Shown here piece after piece: positions 1-9,949 of a stretch of DNA of 64,000 nucleotides. Numbering within the stretch: position 1 is the stretch's first letter; every line of letters starts with the position of its first letter. The position numbers and the translations under genes are program-made. This DNA is from Hyphomicrobiaceae bacterium. GTDB taxonomy: Bacteria; Pseudomonadota; Alphaproteobacteria; Rhizobiales; Hyphomicrobiaceae. Where the stretch lies: the NCBI GenBank assembly GCA_025351355.1, contig JANXWC010000080.1, forward strand, positions 17,269-81,268, given 5' to 3'. A model generated the notes under the pieces. It was not told where the DNA came from, did no database searches, and was given only the letters and a program-made list of their open reading frames with translations.

Positions 1-2
1 AA

Positions 3-2033
3 TACGCCACTATCGCCACGGCATTTTCGGCGGAGGTCAATGAGTATCTTACGGAGCAGCGGCGGCTGATCGCGCTTTGGTCACGGGAATTGGCGGACAG
101 TGCTAATACATTCAAACTCTGGTTATGGGGAAGCGTTGTTGCAACATTAATCATTCTCGGCCCGATCGGCATGACAATCATCTATCGGATGATATCCCGC
201 CTGGATCGGCTGAAGACAGTGATCTTCCGCCTCGCAAATCACGACGCCGCGGTGGAAGTGCCATCGCTTAAAGACGATGACGAAGTAGGCGATATCGCCC
301 GGGCTGTGCTCGTTTTTCGCTCTAACGCGGTTGCATTGTTGGACAGCGAACAAAAACTCAAGGCAGTCAACCAACAGTTCGACATTGCGCTCAGCAACAT
401 GTCGCATGGCATGTGTATGTTCGATCGGCATCAGAAAGTCGTCGTTTTGAACAATCGCTATCTGGAACTGTATGGTTTGCAGCCATTGGACATCACGGTC
501 GGAACTACGCTCAGGGATATCATTACGCTGCGGATCGGCCGTGGACTGTTTGTTGGTGAAAGCCCCGAAGCCTATTTGGAAGAGCGACTGCGACCGGTGA
601 CGGAAGCGACCGTCATCGTGCATTCGATGAGCGACGGACGCTTCATTTCCATATCGCGTCGCCCCATGCGCGACGGCGGCTGGGTGACGGTACATGAAGA
701 CGTGACCGAACAGCAGAATGCCGCACGCAATATCGCTCATATGGCAAATCACGACGCATTGACCGACCTTGGCAATCGCGTTCTGCTAAAGGAGAGGTTG
801 ACCCTGGAACTGGCGCGCGTACGCCGCGGCGGCGCGTTCGCGCTTCTTTATCTTGATCTCGACCGCTTCAAGGCGGTGAACGATGGTCTAGGCCATCCGG
901 TGGGAGACGTCTTGCTATGTGCTGTCGCCGACCGTTTGCGCCAACTCGTGCGCGAGGTCGATACGGTAGCACGCCTCGGCGGCGATGAGTTCGCCATACT
1001 CCAAGTCGACGCCACGACACCGGAGGCAGCTATTAGCCTTGCATCCAGGCTTACGAAGGCCATCTCCGCACCTTACGTCATCAACGGCCATACGATTGAA
1101 ATTGGGACCAGCATCGGCATCGCATTGACGCCGCGCGATACAATGGATCCCGACGAGCTGATCAAGTTCGCCGATATGGCGCTTTATCGTGCCAAAGAAA
1201 CAGAGCGGGGGTCCATATGCGTCTACGAAAACGAAATTCAAGCGCACCTTTTAGCGCGACGCGCTTTGGAACGCGATCTTCGAATGGCAATAGCCCGTGA
1301 TCAATTCGAACTTCACTATCAGCCAGTCGTGGATCTTTCGACTGGCGGAATTCACGGCGCAGAAGCGTTGCTGCGTTGGCGGCATCCCCAACACGGCCAA
1401 GTGTCACCGACGGAGTTCATTCCGCTCGCCGAGGAAACGGGATTGATCGGCGAAATCGGAACCTGGGTCATGCACACGGCGTGCAAGGCTGCCGTGACGT
1501 GGCCGACGAGCACCAAGGTCGCGGTCAATCTTTCGCCCGCGCAATTCAGGCTGGGAAATATTGAACTTATGGTCGCCGACGCCCTCGGCAAGACCGGCAT
1601 GGATCCGCAACGGTTGACAATCGAGATCACGGAATCGACCCTGCTTCAGGAAGATCAGGCCGTCTTGGCGACGCTGAACAATCTCCGTAAACTTGGTGTC
1701 AGCGTCGTCCTCGATGACTTTGGTACGGGTTATTCTTCGATGAGCTATCTCAGGCGTTTTCCGTTCAACGGCTTGAAGATCGACAAGAGCTTCATCCGCG
1801 ACGCATCCACGCAAGCCAATTGCGTCGCCATCGTGCAGTCGATTGTCAGTCTGGCGACAAGCCTCAATATGCATACCGTCGCGGAAGGCGTGGAAACGGA
1901 GGCCGATCTCGCAATGGTGCGCGAGGCCGGCTGCACACACGTACAGGGATATCTGTTGTGCCGTCCGGTGCCACTGGAGCACTTGGCCGCGAAATTTGCG
2001 ACAATCGGCACCCGTTCACGCCTGGTTGCCTAA
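3..2033 (+). CDS. GGDEF-EAL cyclic-di-GMP signalling protein, 5' truncated by window edge
   Basis: Bifunctional c-di-GMP turnover protein. The frame is open to the window start, so the N-terminus is missing; a TTG at 90 is only the first in-window start codon. Counting from it: a membrane segment at about 10-32, a HAMP-like linker, a PAS-like domain at about 92-205, then GGDEF (motif 297-301, preceded by an RxxD inhibitory site at 288-291) and EAL (EAL at 425-427). The phosphodiesterase motifs [15 protein letters not shown] and AEGVET are present, so both activities look possible. The missing upstream part is probably a periplasmic sensor with a first membrane helix. The PAS and membrane parts suggest signal-controlled c-di-GMP levels at the inner membrane. 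Which activity dominates cannot be told from sequence. Confidence 0.9.
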   Translation, partial: YATIATAFSAEVNEYLTEQRRLIALWSRELADSANTFKLWLWGSVVATLIILGPIGMTIIYRMISRLDRLKTVIFRLANHDAAVEVPSLKDDDEVGDIARAVLVFRSNAVALLDSEQKLKAVNQQFDIALSNMSHGMCMFDRHQKVVVLNNRYLELYGLQPLDITVGTTLRDIITLRIGRGLFVGESPEAYLEERLRPVTEATVIVHSMSDGRFISISRRPMRDGGWVTVHEDVTEQQNAARNIAHMANHDALTDLGNRVLLKERLTLELARVRRGGAFALLYLDLDRFKAVNDGLGHPVGDVLLCAVADRLRQLVREVDTVARLGGDEFAILQVDATTPEAAISLASRLTKAISAPYVINGHTIEIGTSIGIALTPRDTMDPDELIKFADMALYRAKETERGSICVYENEIQAHLLARRALERDLRMAIARDQFELHYQPVVDLSTGGIHGAEALLRWRHPQHGQVSPTEFIPLAEETGLIGEIGTWVMHTACKAAVTWPTSTKVAVNLSPAQFRLGNIELMVADALGKTGMDPQRLTIEITESTLLQEDQAVLATLNNLRKLGVSVVLDDFGTGYSSMSYLRRFPFNGLKIDKSFIRDASTQANCVAIVQSIVSLATSLNMHTVAEGVETEADLAMVREAGCTHVQGYLLCRPVPLEHLAAKFATIGTRSRLVA

Positions 2034-2172
2034 AACTGCATCGCCCAAAGTTGCATTCCCCTTGCGATCAGGCTGACGACACGTCATCCTTTTTTGTGTC
2101 CATTGTGCTGGGGCGCGGTTTGGCAGATGACTAGTGATCAGGCGATGGTGATGCGACAGCGGTTTTGCGGCA

Positions 2173-3168
2173 ATGAATGAGTGTGAAGCGCCGCTTTTGA
2201 GCATCGAGAATTTGCGCGTCCACTTCCGTGACGATCGCGGGCGGCTGCTGGAAGCTGTGAGTGGGACAAGTTTCACTTTGCAACCGGGCGCGACGTTGGG
2301 AATTGTCGGCGAATCCGGATCGGGCAAAAGCGTCACGTCGCTCGCGATCATGGGGTTGCTGCCGAAGGACACGGCGGAAATAACCGGTAGCGTGCGATTT
2401 GAGGGTAAAGGCCTGCTCGACGCAACCGACAGTGTATTGCGAGATCTGCGCGGCAATCGCATAGCCATGATCTTCCAGGAACCGATGACGTCACTCAACC
2501 CCAGCTTCACCGTCGGCGATCAGATCGGCGAAGCGCTAACCAGGCATCGCGGACTATCGCGCGGCGACGCCCGCAGCGCGACGATCGAACTGCTGCGGCG
2601 CGTTCGCATTCCCTCACCCGAAGCCCGGGTCGACGACTATCCGCACAAGCTGTCGGGCGGCATGCGACAGCGGGTAATGATCGCCATGGCGCTCGCCTGC
2701 AATCCCGCTCTGTTGATCGCCGACGAACCGACAACCGCCCTCGATGTGACGATCCAGGCGCAAATTCTGGACTTGCTGCGCGCCCTCCGCGACGAAACCG
2801 GCACCGCGATAATGCTGATTACTCACGATCTCGGCGTTGTCGCCGAACTGTGCGACGATGCAGCTGTAATGTACGCTGGCGAGATCGTCGAGCAGGCCCC
2901 CGTCGCGGAACTGTTCACGGCTCCCCAACATCCCTATACCGTGGGGCTGATCGGCTCTATTCCGCGGCTCAGCGATAGCAGACACCGCCTCAATGCCATT
3001 GCAGGCTCGGTGCCGCAACTGGTGGGACAACTGAGCGGGTGCCGATTCGCGGCGCGCTGTCCATTTGCCGATGACCATTGCCGCTCCGACGCACCGCCGT
3101 TTGCCGAAATCAACCCCGGACACTTTTCTCGCTGCTGGAAGGCGCCGCTGGAGACACTCAACGCATGA
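2173..3168 (+). CDS. Peptide/nickel-type ABC transporter ATPase (DppD/OppD family)
   Basis: First gene of a five-gene importer operon. 331 aa cytoplasmic ATPase: Walker A GESGSGKS at 46-53, signature LSGGMRQR, Walker B LLIADEP and the C-terminal oligopeptide-transporter extension with the Cys-containing [10 protein letters not shown] motif. It energises uptake together with the second ATPase, which it overlaps by ATGA. No strong ribosome site precedes the ATG at 2173, but the similarity begins directly after it. Substrate is unknown; the family covers di- and oligopeptides, nickel and opines. Confidence 0.93.
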   Translation: MNECEAPLLSIENLRVHFRDDRGRLLEAVSGTSFTLQPGATLGIVGESGSGKSVTSLAIMGLLPKDTAEITGSVRFEGKGLLDATDSVLRDLRGNRIAMIFQEPMTSLNPSFTVGDQIGEALTRHRGLSRGDARSATIELLRRVRIPSPEARVDDYPHKLSGGMRQRVMIAMALACNPALLIADEPTTALDVTIQAQILDLLRALRDETGTAIMLITHDLGVVAELCDDAAVMYAGEIVEQAPVAELFTAPQHPYTVGLIGSIPRLSDSRHRLNAIAGSVPQLVGQLSGCRFAARCPFADDHCRSDAPPFAEINPGHFSRCWKAPLETLNA

Positions 3169-4226
3169 CCGAACCGCTTCTTGAAGTCGACGGCCTCGGT
3201 AAGAATTTCGTGGCGCAGCGTTCGGTCTTTGGTCGTCCTACCGCCGTCGTGAAAGCGGTTGACGGCGTCTCGCTGACGCTATCGGCTGGCGAGACATTGG
3301 CACTCGTCGGCGAGTCCGGTTGCGGCAAATCGACCGTTGGGCGTTTGATCCTTGGATTGATTGAGCCGACGACCGGAACGGTGAGCTTTAAGGGGCGCTC
3401 TATTGCCGGATTGCCGCCTACCGAACTCCGCGCGTTTCGGGCACAGGCACAATTGATTTTTCAGGATCCCTACGCATCGCTAAATCCACGCCTCACCATC
3501 GGGCAGACGCTCCACGAGCCACTGATTTTGCATACTCAGATGACCCGACAGGATCGCAGCGCGCGCGTCGGCGAGTTGCTGACGACAGTGGGGCTGAAAC
3601 CGATCCACGCGCGACGCTATCCGCACGAGTTTTCCGGCGGTCAGCGGCAGCGCATCGCCATTGCACGGGCACTAGCTGCATCGCCGAAACTGATCGTGTG
3701 CGACGAGCCGGTCTCCGCACTCGATGTGTCGATCCGCGCGCAGATTCTTAACCTGTTGCGCGACCTGCAGCAGCAGCTGGGGTTGGCGCTTGTGTTCATC
3801 AGTCACGATCTGTCAGTGGTCAAACACATCGCCAACCGCACCGCAGTGATGTATCTGGGTCGCATCGTCGAAATGGCAGCAACGCCCGCGCTTTTCGCCG
3901 CGCCGCGGCATCCCTACACACAGGCGTTGCTATCGGCAATCCCCGTCGCATCACCAGCCGCACGCGGACAACGGCGAATATTGCTCCAAGGCGACCCACC
4001 AAGTCCCATCGATCCGCCAACCGGGTGCCATCTGCACACCCGGTGTCCGCGCGCGGCCGACATCTGCAGCACCAGCATACCAGCTTTGCTCGACACCAGC
4101 GACGACCATTGGACCGCCTGCCATCGCTGGCGCGACGCTGATCAAAGGGCGTTCCAACTGGTCAGCGAGCTGCCGATGTCGCCATCGTTGCAGCGGCTGG
4201 TTGACGCCTTTCGCCCAATGACGTGA
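3165..4226 (+). CDS. Peptide/nickel-type ABC transporter ATPase (DppF/OppF family)
   Basis: Second ATPase of the importer, 353 aa. It has Walker A GESGCGKS, signature FSGGQRQR, Walker B LIVCDEP and the same C-terminal extension (GCHLHTRCP) as its partner. An upstream start in the same frame would overlap the previous gene by about 90 bases; the ATG at 3165, which overlaps the preceding TGA as ATGA, is preferred because it indicates translational coupling and begins exactly where homology to the family starts. It should form a heterodimer with the product of the gene before it. Confidence 0.92.
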   Translation: MTEPLLEVDGLGKNFVAQRSVFGRPTAVVKAVDGVSLTLSAGETLALVGESGCGKSTVGRLILGLIEPTTGTVSFKGRSIAGLPPTELRAFRAQAQLIFQDPYASLNPRLTIGQTLHEPLILHTQMTRQDRSARVGELLTTVGLKPIHARRYPHEFSGGQRQRIAIARALAASPKLIVCDEPVSALDVSIRAQILNLLRDLQQQLGLALVFISHDLSVVKHIANRTAVMYLGRIVEMAATPALFAAPRHPYTQALLSAIPVASPAARGQRRILLQGDPPSPIDPPTGCHLHTRCPRAADICSTSIPALLDTSDDHWTACHRWRDADQRAFQLVSELPMSPSLQRLVDAFRPMT

Positions 4227-4260
4227 TATTGCCGTAGGACGTTTACAATCGGAGTCGTCG

Positions 4261-5775
4261 ATGCGCATGAAATTCGGACTTGCCGCGCTGCTGCTGTCGG
4301 CCATGACAAGCGCGGCTGCCGCGGAAACGACGTTGCGGATCGGACTCCAGGAAGATCCCGATGTGCTCGACCCGACGCTGGCGCGCACTTACGTCGGTCG
4401 CATTGTATTTGCATCGTTGTGCGACAAGCTGTTCGATATCAACGAAAAGCAAGAAATTATCCCGCAGCTGGCGCTGAGCCACGAAACCAGCGCCGACGGC
4501 AAGACCGTGACGCTGAAACTCAGACCCGGCGTCAAGCTGCATGACGGCGAAACGATGGACGCCGAAGCCGTTAAGTATTCGCTCGAACGGCATCTGACGA
4601 TGGCCAGTTCGTTCCGCAAGGCTGAAATCTCATCGATCGATAAAGTTGAAGTGGTCGATGCGACGACGGTAAAGCTGTCGCTGAAAAACCCGTTCTCGCC
4701 GCTCATTGCGCAGCTGGCCGATCGCGCAGGCATGATCGTTTCGCCGAAAGCAGCGAAAGAAACCGGCGACAAATTTGGCCTTAAGCCGGTGTGCGCCGGC
4801 CCGTTCAAATTCGTCGAACGCGTGCAACAGGGTCGCATTGTGCTCGACCGCTTCGCCGACTACTGGAACAAGGACAACGTGTTCGTCGATCGCGTCGTAT
4901 TCCGGCCCATCACGGAATCGACGGTGCGGTTGGCCAACTTGAAATCCGGCGGACTTGAACTTATCGAGCGCGCGCTGGCAACCGACATCAAGGAGATCAA
5001 GGCCGATCCGAAATTGCGCCTCGCGACGCAGATCGAGATGGGTTACCAGGGCATCACGCTCAACGTCGGCAACTCCGACAATGGCAAGAACGGCCCGTTT
5101 GGCAAAGATCCACGGGTACAACAGGCACTTGAAGCGGCCATCGACCGCGAGGCCTTGAACCAGGTTGTCTATAACGGGGAAGCGTTGCCAGGGAACCAGT
5201 GGATCAGCCCCAAGAACGCCTACTACCAGGAGAAATTCCCGGTCCCGAAGCGCGACGTGGCCAAGGCCAAGCAGTTGTTGAAGGACGCCGGCGTGACCTT
5301 GCCGGTCGTGGTCGACTTCATGGTGCCCAATGGGCCGGACACGCGGCAGTTGGCTGAAGTCGTGCAGGCCATGGCGGCCGAGGCGGGCTTCGACATGAAA
5401 ATTCGTGTCACCGAATTTGCCACCTCGCTCAATGAAGCAGAAGCCGGCCGCTATCATGCCTACATTTTGGCATGGTCCGGCCGCGTCGACCCGGATGGTA
5501 ATATCTACAGCTTCCTGTCGTGCACCGGGCCGAACAACTATGCCAAATACTGCAAGCCGGAAACCGATGCGACGTTGGCGGCGGCACGCGCGGCGTCCGC
5601 ACCTGCAGAGCGCAAGGCGATCTATGAGAAGGTGACGGCGGATGCACTGGCGGCCGGCGGCATAATATATCTCTATCACCGCCCGGTGATTATCGCGCAT
5701 ACCACCAAGCTCGAAGGCTACAAGCAACTGCCGGACGGATTGATACGGTTGACGGGCGTGAAAGTGCTGCCGTGA
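4261..5775 (+). CDS. Periplasmic solute-binding protein, SBP_bac_5 (peptide/opine/nickel) family
   Basis: 504 aa periplasmic receptor for the importer. A signal peptide of about 21 residues ends in SAAAAE, and the mature N-terminus (LRIGLQEDPDVLDPTLAR) is typical of family 5 binding proteins. A CGGAG ribosome site lies 7 bases before the ATG. It sits between the ATPase and permease genes; its stop overlaps the GTG of the first permease. Family members bind di- or oligopeptides, nickel, glutathione or opines, and the ligand cannot be read here. Confidence 0.92.
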   Translation: MRMKFGLAALLLSAMTSAAAAETTLRIGLQEDPDVLDPTLARTYVGRIVFASLCDKLFDINEKQEIIPQLALSHETSADGKTVTLKLRPGVKLHDGETMDAEAVKYSLERHLTMASSFRKAEISSIDKVEVVDATTVKLSLKNPFSPLIAQLADRAGMIVSPKAAKETGDKFGLKPVCAGPFKFVERVQQGRIVLDRFADYWNKDNVFVDRVVFRPITESTVRLANLKSGGLELIERALATDIKEIKADPKLRLATQIEMGYQGITLNVGNSDNGKNGPFGKDPRVQQALEAAIDREALNQVVYNGEALPGNQWISPKNAYYQEKFPVPKRDVAKAKQLLKDAGVTLPVVVDFMVPNGPDTRQLAEVVQAMAAEAGFDMKIRVTEFATSLNEAEAGRYHAYILAWSGRVDPDGNIYSFLSCTGPNNYAKYCKPETDATLAAARAASAPAERKAIYEKVTADALAAGGIIYLYHRPVIIAHTTKLEGYKQLPDGLIRLTGVKVLP

Positions 5776-6713
5776 CGGCGTTTCTCGCCCGCCGCCTCGC
5801 ACAAATCTTGCCGACACTCTTACTGGTGTCGGTGATCATTTTTCTACTGCAGCAGCTGTTGCCAGGCGATCCGGCGACGGTGCTGGCGGGCGAGGAGCGC
5901 GACCCGGAAGTGATTGCGCAAATTCGCAAGCAGTACCACCTCGACCAGTCGTTGCCGGTGCAATACCTCTACTGGATCAAGGGCGTTGTGACCGGCGATC
6001 TCGGCGAAAGCATGCGACTCAAGGAACCTGTGTCCAAACTTGTGGCGCAGAAGTTTCCAGTGACATTGCAATTGGCGCTGATGGCCGTAGTAATTTCGCT
6101 TGGCATCGGGATTACTGCCGGCGTCGTCTCGGCAGTCTACAAGAATACGATTGTTGATTACGCGGTGAATATTGTGGCCCTATGGGGCATCTCGACACCG
6201 AATTTCTGGCTGGGGATCATGCTGATCTCGCTGTTTTCCGTGCATCTGGGCTGGTTGCCCGCGTCGGGTTACGTGTCGCCGTTCGAGGATTTCTGGCTGT
6301 CGATGAAGACAACGATTATGCCGGCTTTCGTGCTCGGCAACGCCTTCGCAGCGGTGCTGATGCGACACACGCGGTCGGCGATGTTGCAGGCGATGGCAGC
6401 CGATTATGTCCGCACTGCACGCGCCAAGGGGCTGTCAGAGCGTGTGGTGATTGCCAAGCACGCCATGCGCAACGCGCTGACACCCGTCGTGACGCTCGGC
6501 GCACTTGAACTTGGCACGCTGCTGTCAGGCGCGGTTCTGACCGAGCAGGTGTTCTCCATTCCCGGCTTCGGCAAGCTGATTGTCGATAGCGTGTTCAATC
6601 GCGACTACGCCGTCGTGCAGGGCGTCACGCTGATTACCGCGACGACTTACATCCTGTTGAACCTGCTCGCCGACGTGGCCTACGTGCTGATCAATCCGCG
6701 GCTCAGGGGATGA
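5772..6713 (+). CDS. ABC transporter permease (DppB/OppB family)
   Basis: 313 aa inner-membrane permease with the N-terminal helix (FLARRLAQILPTLLLVSVII), the GDPA loop and the EAA coupling motif in its C-terminal half (RTARAKGLSERVVIAKHAMRN split around the loop). The GTG start at 5772 overlaps the upstream TGA, so it is translationally coupled to the binding protein. It forms the translocation pore with the next gene product, which begins 4 bases downstream. Confidence 0.92.
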   Translation: MTAFLARRLAQILPTLLLVSVIIFLLQQLLPGDPATVLAGEERDPEVIAQIRKQYHLDQSLPVQYLYWIKGVVTGDLGESMRLKEPVSKLVAQKFPVTLQLALMAVVISLGIGITAGVVSAVYKNTIVDYAVNIVALWGISTPNFWLGIMLISLFSVHLGWLPASGYVSPFEDFWLSMKTTIMPAFVLGNAFAAVLMRHTRSAMLQAMAADYVRTARAKGLSERVVIAKHAMRNALTPVVTLGALELGTLLSGAVLTEQVFSIPGFGKLIVDSVFNRDYAVVQGVTLITATTYILLNLLADVAYVLINPRLRG

Positions 6714-6717
6714 GGCA

Positions 6718-7608
6718 ATGACGACACTCGAACCCGCCGCAGACGACGTTGCCGAACGAGCTGTGTCGTCGGACACACCGACACGTCGCGCTTGGATGCG
6801 GCTCAGGCGGCGCAAGAGTGCGATGCTCGGGTTGATCGTACTCGTACTGCTCATCGCCATGGCGGTGATGGCACCATGGATCGCGTCGTTCGATCCAGCC
6901 AAACAGAACTATATTGCCGTGCGGAAGGCGCCGTCCGCGCTGTATTGGTTCGGCACTGACGAATCCGGTCGCGACATGTTTTCCCGCGTCGTGTTCGGCG
7001 CCCGCTCGTCGCTGTTGGCGGGGCTCGTCTCAATCGCCATCGCGCTCGGTTTGGGGATGCCCATCGGTCTGTTGTCGGCCTATCGCGGCGGCTGGGTTGA
7101 TACGGTGATTTCGCGCTTTACCGACGCCATGCTGGCGGTGCCGTTTCTCATTCTGGCGATTGCGCTGGCGGCGTTCTTGGGTCCCTCGCTGACCAATGCG
7201 ATGATCGCTATCGGTGTGACGGCGATGCCGATCTTCATCCGACTGACGCGCGGGCAGGTGATGAGCGTGAAGGTCGAAGATTATGTCGAGGCGGCGCGCG
7301 CGGTGGGAAATCCCGCTTATCGCATCGCCTTCCGGCACATTTTGCCGAACATTCTGCCGGCGTTGCTGGTGCAAGCGACACTGTCGATTGCCATGGCGAT
7401 CATTGCTGAAGCGTCGCTGTCGTTCCTGGGGCTCGGGCAACAACCGCCGGCGCCCTCGTGGGGCTCCATGCTCAATACAGCTCAGCGGTTTCTGACGCAG
7501 GCGCCGTGGATGGCGCTTTATCCCGGTCTGGCGATTTTCCTGACCGTGCTGTCGTTCAATCTGCTCGGCGACGGCCTGCGCGACGCCCTCGACCCGAAGG
7601 AAAGGTAG
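6718..7608 (+). CDS. ABC transporter permease (DppC/OppC family)
   Basis: 296 aa, last gene of the importer operon. It has the DppC-type cytosolic N-terminus, a first helix (SAMLGLIVLVLLIAMAVMAP), the FGTDESGRDMFSR motif and an EAA loop (YVEAARAVGNPAYRIAFRH). It pairs with the preceding permease. The operon ends with TAG at 7608 and I see no hairpin terminator in the next 140 bases, so some read-through into the following binding-protein gene is possible. Confidence 0.92.
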   Translation: MTTLEPAADDVAERAVSSDTPTRRAWMRLRRRKSAMLGLIVLVLLIAMAVMAPWIASFDPAKQNYIAVRKAPSALYWFGTDESGRDMFSRVVFGARSSLLAGLVSIAIALGLGMPIGLLSAYRGGWVDTVISRFTDAMLAVPFLILAIALAAFLGPSLTNAMIAIGVTAMPIFIRLTRGQVMSVKVEDYVEAARAVGNPAYRIAFRHILPNILPALLVQATLSIAMAIIAEASLSFLGLGQQPPAPSWGSMLNTAQRFLTQAPWMALYPGLAIFLTVLSFNLLGDGLRDALDPKER

Positions 7609-7760
7609 CGCAGTCCACCTTGTCCATGGTCGCTGGGCCGACCGAGGCGGCGATGTATCGGAGCCGGGTTTGGGCCAGAGAGCAGTCCTACCACTTCCCT
7701 CCGGCAACGCGGCGTCGTATGGGATGGCGGCACCGGGCCAATCAGGGGATGAGCCACGCT

Positions 7761-8759
7761 ATGATCAAATCCGTCAGCGCAGTATTGGCGGCCATGCTGC
7801 TATGGACAAGCGCGCCCGCGGCACGTGCCGAAGTCAGCGAAGTTACCTTCGCACAACAGTTCGGCATCGCGTTTCTGCCGTTGATGGTGATGGAGAACCA
7901 GAAGTTCGTCGAAAAACAAGCAGCCTCCCGTGGCCTGCCCGACGTCAAAGGCGCGTTCCTGAAAATGAGCGGTCCCAGCGTCATGGTCGACGCGATGTTG
8001 TCGGGATCGCTGCATTTCGCGGCCCAAGGTCCGCCATCCCTCGCCCTGCTGTGGGACCGCACCAAGGGCAACGTGAAGGGCGTCGGCGGCATCACGACCT
8101 ATAATCTCTGGCTCAACACGCGCAACCCGAATGTCAAGTCGATCAAGGACTTCAGCGACAAGGATCGCATCGCCGTGCCGTCCGTGAAGTCATCGACGCA
8201 GGCCATCCTGTTGCAGATGCTGGCCGAGCGCGAATTCGGCGCCGATCAGAAATTCAAATTCGACCCGTTGACTGTCGGCCTCGGCCATCCCGATGCGATG
8301 GCGTCTGTGCTCAATCCCGCCGGCGAGATCAACTCCCATTTCGCTTCGTCGCCCTTCCACGAGACAGAGACCAAGGCCGGCATGCGCTCGATCATTACGG
8401 CCTTCGACATCACCGGTGGGCAATCGTCGCAGCTCGTCTTCACAACCACCGAAAAATTTCGCAGCGCAAATCCGCAGGTTTACGCGTCTGTAATCGCCGC
8501 CCTCGACGACGCGATCAACTGGATCAACGCCGACAAGAAGCGCGCGGCCGACCTTTATCTCACCATGTCGAATGACAAGAAAACCAACGCCGATGAACTT
8601 GTCACCATGATGAACTCGCCGGGCTTCGAATACACCCGCACCCCCATGAAGGTCGGCAAATTGTTTGACTTCATGGCCCGCATCGGCTCGATCAAGACCA
8701 CGCCAACCAGCTGGAAAGAGCTGTTTTTCCCCGAAGCTCAAGGATTGCCTGGCGATTGA
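7761..8759 (+). CDS. NMT1/SsuA-like ABC substrate-binding protein, solitary
   Basis: 332 aa predicted periplasmic receptor of the nitrate/sulfonate/taurine or thiamine-precursor class. It has a signal peptide ending in APAARA, then VTFAQQFGIAFLPLMVMENQ, the usual start of this fold. The frame is open far upstream into the previous permease gene; ATG 7761 is chosen because AGGGG lies 12 bases before it, whereas ATG 7749 directly abuts that sequence. No ATPase or permease of its class is adjacent, so partners must be elsewhere. Ligand unknown. Confidence 0.85.
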   Translation: MIKSVSAVLAAMLLWTSAPAARAEVSEVTFAQQFGIAFLPLMVMENQKFVEKQAASRGLPDVKGAFLKMSGPSVMVDAMLSGSLHFAAQGPPSLALLWDRTKGNVKGVGGITTYNLWLNTRNPNVKSIKDFSDKDRIAVPSVKSSTQAILLQMLAEREFGADQKFKFDPLTVGLGHPDAMASVLNPAGEINSHFASSPFHETETKAGMRSIITAFDITGGQSSQLVFTTTEKFRSANPQVYASVIAALDDAINWINADKKRAADLYLTMSNDKKTNADELVTMMNSPGFEYTRTPMKVGKLFDFMARIGSIKTTPTSWKELFFPEAQGLPGD

Positions 8760-8849
8760 CCGGCATCGTGTGCGAAGCGCATGGCGCTTGAGCTGAAAAT
8801 CTGTCATTGCGGCGGCAATTGATCCCTTGCAATCGCCTGGAGCATTCCG

Positions 8850-9575
8850 TTGTCACAGTCACCGCGTCATAGCCTTGTCGACACGATCATGGAGAATTTG
8901 GCGCCAGTCCACGCGGATGGCTACAAGTTCCTCATTCCCGCGGCTTTGGCCGCTCTCTTCCTGTGGCTGATGCTGCCATTTTCATTGCTCGCCTATTTGG
9001 CGCTGCTTCTGGCGGTCTATATCGCCTATTTCTTTCGCGACCCTCGGCGCGTGACACCGCTGCGCGAGGGCCTAGTGATTTCCCCAGCCGACGGGCGGGT
9101 TTCGTCCATCGAACGCATGATGCCACCGGCCGAACTCGGCCTCGGCTCGGACGAACGCCTGCGCATTTCGATCTTTCTTTCGGTTTTCGACGTGCACATT
9201 AATCGCGCGCCGGTTGCCGGCCGCATTACAAAATCTATCTATGTTCCCGGCGCCTTCATGAACGCCGCACTCGACAAAGCCAGTGACGAAAACGAGCGGC
9301 GCTCCATTGTTATTTCCACCGCCGGCGGCCAGGACGTCGCTTGCGTCCAGATCGCCGGGTTAATCGCGCGCCGCATCGTCACCTTTGCCAAAGAGGGTGC
9401 AACTGTCGGGACCGGCGAGCGCTTCGGCTTGATCCGTTTCGGCAGCCGCGTCGACGTGTTCCTGCCGCCCGGACACGGTTGCTTGGTGGCAGTGGGCCAG
9501 CGCGCGGTGGGCGGTGAGACGGTTTTGGCCGATTTGAAGTCGCTCGAACCTGAACGTGAAGCACGCGTTATGTGA
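8850..9575 (+). CDS. psd: Phosphatidylserine decarboxylase proenzyme, short form
   Basis: Converts phosphatidylserine to phosphatidylethanolamine at the inner membrane. 241 aa with two hydrophobic segments at 28-60, then SPADGRV (catalytic Asp about 81), DVHINR (His about 116) and the self-cleavage motif RFGSRVD; cleavage between Gly198 and Ser199 gives the pyruvoyl group. The TTG start at 8850 has GGAG 7 bases upstream; ATG 8889 is a possible shorter start. Many alphaproteobacteria carry pssA right after psd, but here a small exported protein follows instead. Confidence 0.92.
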   Translation: MSQSPRHSLVDTIMENLAPVHADGYKFLIPAALAALFLWLMLPFSLLAYLALLLAVYIAYFFRDPRRVTPLREGLVISPADGRVSSIERMMPPAELGLGSDERLRISIFLSVFDVHINRAPVAGRITKSIYVPGAFMNAALDKASDENERRSIVISTAGGQDVACVQIAGLIARRIVTFAKEGATVGTGERFGLIRFGSRVDVFLPPGHGCLVAVGQRAVGGETVLADLKSLEPEREARVM

Positions 9576-9635
9576 TTTGACGCAACGGCAGCCGCTGCCC
9601 CTGGCATGAGCTAAGCCGTGGAAAACAACTGCAAC

Positions 9636-9660
9636 GGAACCGTTGCACCTCTCCTACGTT
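9636..9660 (+). promoter_or_regulatory. Predicted EcfG (general stress sigma factor) promoter
   Basis: GGAAC at 9636-9640, 16 bases, then CGTT at 9657-9660. This equals the alphaproteobacterial EcfG consensus GGAAC-N16/17-CGTT. It ends 32 bases before the ATG of the small exported protein at 9693. The -35 element also lies in a short palindrome (CAACGG-AA-CCGTTG, 9632-9645). Confidence 0.65.
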
Positions 9661-9692
9661 GTTGGGAACACGCAACGTCAAAGGAGAACAAG

Positions 9693-9887
9693 ATGAAACA
9701 GATCTTCGCACTTTCCGCAGTCTGCATGAGTCTGGCTGTGGCGACGCCGTCGTTTGCTCAGACGCAGCAAGCGACTGCACCGACAATGGATCAGTGCAAG
9801 GCCGGCTATAAGGCCGACTACATGAAAACCAACAATTGGTCTAAAGCGACTTTTGACCAAGCCTGCGCGAAGATGATGAAAAAGTAG
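9693..9887 (+). CDS. Small exported protein of unknown function
   Basis: 64 aa. Signal peptide of about 22 residues ending SFAQ, then a short mature part with two cysteines (DQCKAGYK and QACAKMM) that could form one disulfide. The ATG at 9693 has AGGAG 6 bases upstream; the longer frame from 9618 would run through the promoter and is rejected. It is probably monocistronic, with an EcfG-type promoter in front and a strong terminator behind, which suggests a small periplasmic stress protein. I do not recognise the family. Confidence 0.75.
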   Translation: MKQIFALSAVCMSLAVATPSFAQTQQATAPTMDQCKAGYKADYMKTNNWSKATFDQACAKMMKK

Positions 9888-9914
9888 TCCTCTGTCATCA
9901 CGTGAATATGCAGC

Positions 9915-9948
9915 AAGGTAGTCACGGAGTTCCGCGGCTACCTTTTTT
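9915..9948 (+). terminator. Intrinsic terminator after the small exported protein
   Basis: Stem AAGGTAGTC / GGCTACCTT with an inner CGG/CCG pair and AGTT loop, followed by six T (9943-9948). It lies 28 bases after the stop codon and separates this gene from the convergent gene ending at 9950. Confidence 0.85.
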
Positions 9949-9949
9949 G

